Shown one piece after another: positions 12,409 through 13,704 of a DNA stretch of 13,704 nucleotides. This DNA comes from Nitrospirota bacterium. Its GTDB lineage: Bacteria; Nitrospirota; Thermodesulfovibrionia; Thermodesulfovibrionales; SM23-35. The first letter of the stretch is position 1. Each line of letters starts with the position of its first letter. The notes beneath the pieces were generated by a model. It saw nothing but the letters and a program-made list of their open reading frames with translations. It ran no database searches and was not told the DNA's origin. Position numbers and translations under genes: made by a program. The DNA is taken from contig JACRGU010000166.1 of the NCBI GenBank assembly GCA_016212245.1, forward strand, positions 1 to 13,704, written 5' to 3'.

Positions 12409-13614
12409 TCACTGCCTGTTTTTCAAGTATTTCGTAAAGAACACAACTGATGCAATAATGCAGATTATACCCGAGATAGTAACCGCATCTGTAGTTCCAA
12501 GATAATCTGCTGATACCCCTATAATCGAATTGCCTATTGGTGCAGTCCCTAAAAATACAAGCGCATATACACTCATCACCCTCCCCCGCAGGTTGTCAGG
12601 CACAGAAAGCTGTATGAAACTATTTGCTGTTGCAAGAAAACTCACTATACCCCACCCTGTAAATACGAGGATGGCGATCGAAAGGTAGAAGGCCTTTGAT
12701 ATCGAAAAGGCAAAAAGCGAAAACGAAAAACAGAGGGCTGATATGGACATAAACCTGCTCTTTTCTTTTATATCACCTCTAAATGCGATAAACAGGGCTG
12801 CTGAGAGGGCTCCTGTCCCTGTAGCACCAACAAGAAATCCAAGCCCTTCAGGACCTGATCCTAAAACCTCCACTGCAAACACAGGGAGGAGGGTTATATA
12901 CGGAATGCCCATGAGACTGAATACAGCAATCAAAAGTATAATCCTGTATATCTCACGCTCATTTTCTATAAATCTCATCCCTTCCATGAAATCTCCTATA
13001 AGCCCCTTAGAGCTTACTTTTATATCACCCCTCATTTTCATTTTCGAAAGGGCGATTATAACTGCAAAAAAACTTAATGCATTCAGATAAAAACATGCGG
13101 GAAGCCCTATATAAGCGATTGTCAGCCCTGCAATCATAGGCCCGATCATACGTGCACCATTAAAGGCAGCAGAATTCAGGGCTATAGCATTAAGAAGATG
13201 CCCTTTTCCGACCATCTCGACCAGAAAGGATTGTCTTGCAGGTATATCAAAAGCATTAACTGTGCCAAGAAGTGCTGCAAGCAGGGCAACATGCCAGACA
13301 GTAATAATATTCAGGTCTGTGAGAATACCGAGCAGTAATGCAGGCACTATTGATAATGCCTGTGTCAGAAGTAACAGATTTCTCTTTAAAAACCTGTCAG
13401 CAACAACACCACCTATCAGGGTAAACAGTAGTATAGGCAGGGATGCGATAGCCGCAACCATACCGAGATAAAAAGGCGACCTTGTCAGGCTATAGACAAG
13501 CCAACCCTGTGCAACAGAATGCATCCATGTACCTGAGAGAGAAATAAGCTGACCAAACCAGAAGAGCCGGAAGTCCCTCTGATATAAAGCAGAAAACCTC
13601 TGAGAGTTATTCAT
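12409..13614 (-). CDS. MFS transporter (EntS/MFS_3-like exporter)
   Basis: An inner-membrane carrier of the major facilitator superfamily with about 12 hydrophobic segments, most like the MFS_3 group that includes the enterobactin exporter EntS. Motif A is clear: G-G-V-V-A-D-R-F-L-K-R after the second helix. The N-terminal L-Y-Q-R-D-F-R-L-F-W-F-G-Q-L-I-S-L-S-G-T-W-M and the A-F-D-I-P-A-R-Q-S-F loop are group hallmarks. The frame extends to a TTG at 13629 (406 residues), but I prefer the ATG at 13614 (401 residues), which begins at the conserved N-terminal pattern; neither has a Shine-Dalgarno. Substrate is unknown; no siderophore or efflux regulator gene adjoins it. tsaB starts 18 bp downstream, so the three genes probably share a transcript. 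Confidence 0.92.
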   Translation of the reverse strand: MNNSQRFSALYQRDFRLFWFGQLISLSGTWMHSVAQGWLVYSLTRSPFYLGMVAAIASLPILLFTLIGGVVADRFLKRNLLLLTQALSIVPALLLGILTDLNIITVWHVALLAALLGTVNAFDIPARQSFLVEMVGKGHLLNAIALNSAAFNGARMIGPMIAGLTIAYIGLPACFYLNALSFFAVIIALSKMKMRGDIKVSSKGLIGDFMEGMRFIENEREIYRIILLIAVFSLMGIPYITLLPVFAVEVLGSGPEGLGFLVGATGTGALSAALFIAFRGDIKEKSRFMSISALCFSFSLFAFSISKAFYLSIAILVFTGWGIVSFLATANSFIQLSVPDNLRGRVMSVYALVFLGTAPIGNSIIGVSADYLGTTDAVTISGIICIIASVVFFTKYLKNRQ

Positions 13615-13680
13615 TCCATATTTTAACAAAAAGCATAATAAGTTCTTTTTTAACGTGGAGAGTTCTGGTAAAATTGGTCA

Positions 13681-13704
13681 ATGAAAGACGGTCATCGGTC
13701 AATA
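13681..13704 (+). other. Possible start of a divergent gene or of a 7-bp repeat at the right edge
   Basis: An ATG at 13681 opens eight codons before the window ends, with TAAAAT at 13669-13674 exactly 6 nt upstream, the same geometry as amrS. However, CGGTCAT at 13689 followed by CGGTCAA looks like the start of another heptamer array. The edge prevents a decision. Confidence 0.2.

Overview
The window is a compact, gene-dense piece of a bacterial chromosome of moderate G+C content. It holds thirteen protein genes, almost all housekeeping or metabolic, with short gaps, and I see no rRNA, tRNA, CRISPR array, transposase or prophage gene. Gene content (AmmeMemoRadiSam radical SAM enzyme, UbiD-type decarboxylase, eukaryote-type branched-chain aminotransferase, GlgB, a small SAP-like Cys protein) and the style of the interspersed repeats suggest an anaerobic lineage of the Nitrospirota (Thermodesulfovibrio-like) or Desulfobacterota kind. 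That assignment is inference from general familiarity, not from a search.

Layout. A plus-strand pair, a UbiD-family decarboxylase (N-terminus cut by the left edge) and ilvE, runs from 3 to 2592. It converges on glgB across a hairpin-rich repeat at 2601-2685. From 9048 down to about 2725 the minus strand carries valS, a membrane-anchored predicted beta-solenoid protein overlapping valS by 4 bp, nadC, a 60-residue SAP-like Cys-rich protein with its own promoter and Shine-Dalgarno, and glgB. A 241-bp gap full of G/C-rich inverted repeats separates valS from the divergent amrS (9290-10306). amrS converges on a lone CheY-like receiver gene, which is divergent from an XRE-type regulator across an operator-like gap. 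A minus-strand cluster MFS transporter - tsaB - rimI (13614 down to 11228) fills the right end; tsaB and rimI overlap by 4 bp. The last 24 bp may start another gene or another short tandem repeat.

The most unusual signal is a set of 7-bp tandem repeats of different sequences (ATTTTGC, GTTGAAA, TCTGTGC, GTGACGA/TCACTCG, AAAATGC-like). They occur between genes and, strikingly, in frame inside valS (three arrays) and tsaB. One sits in the ValRS zinc-knuckle region and encodes a Cys there. The two tsaB arrays are reverse complements and could pair in the mRNA over the rimI start. Other points of interest are the 161-residue protein with an exact 15-residue Gln ladder and a glycine-zipper membrane helix, and promoters placed so close to valS and amrS that their transcripts look leaderless.
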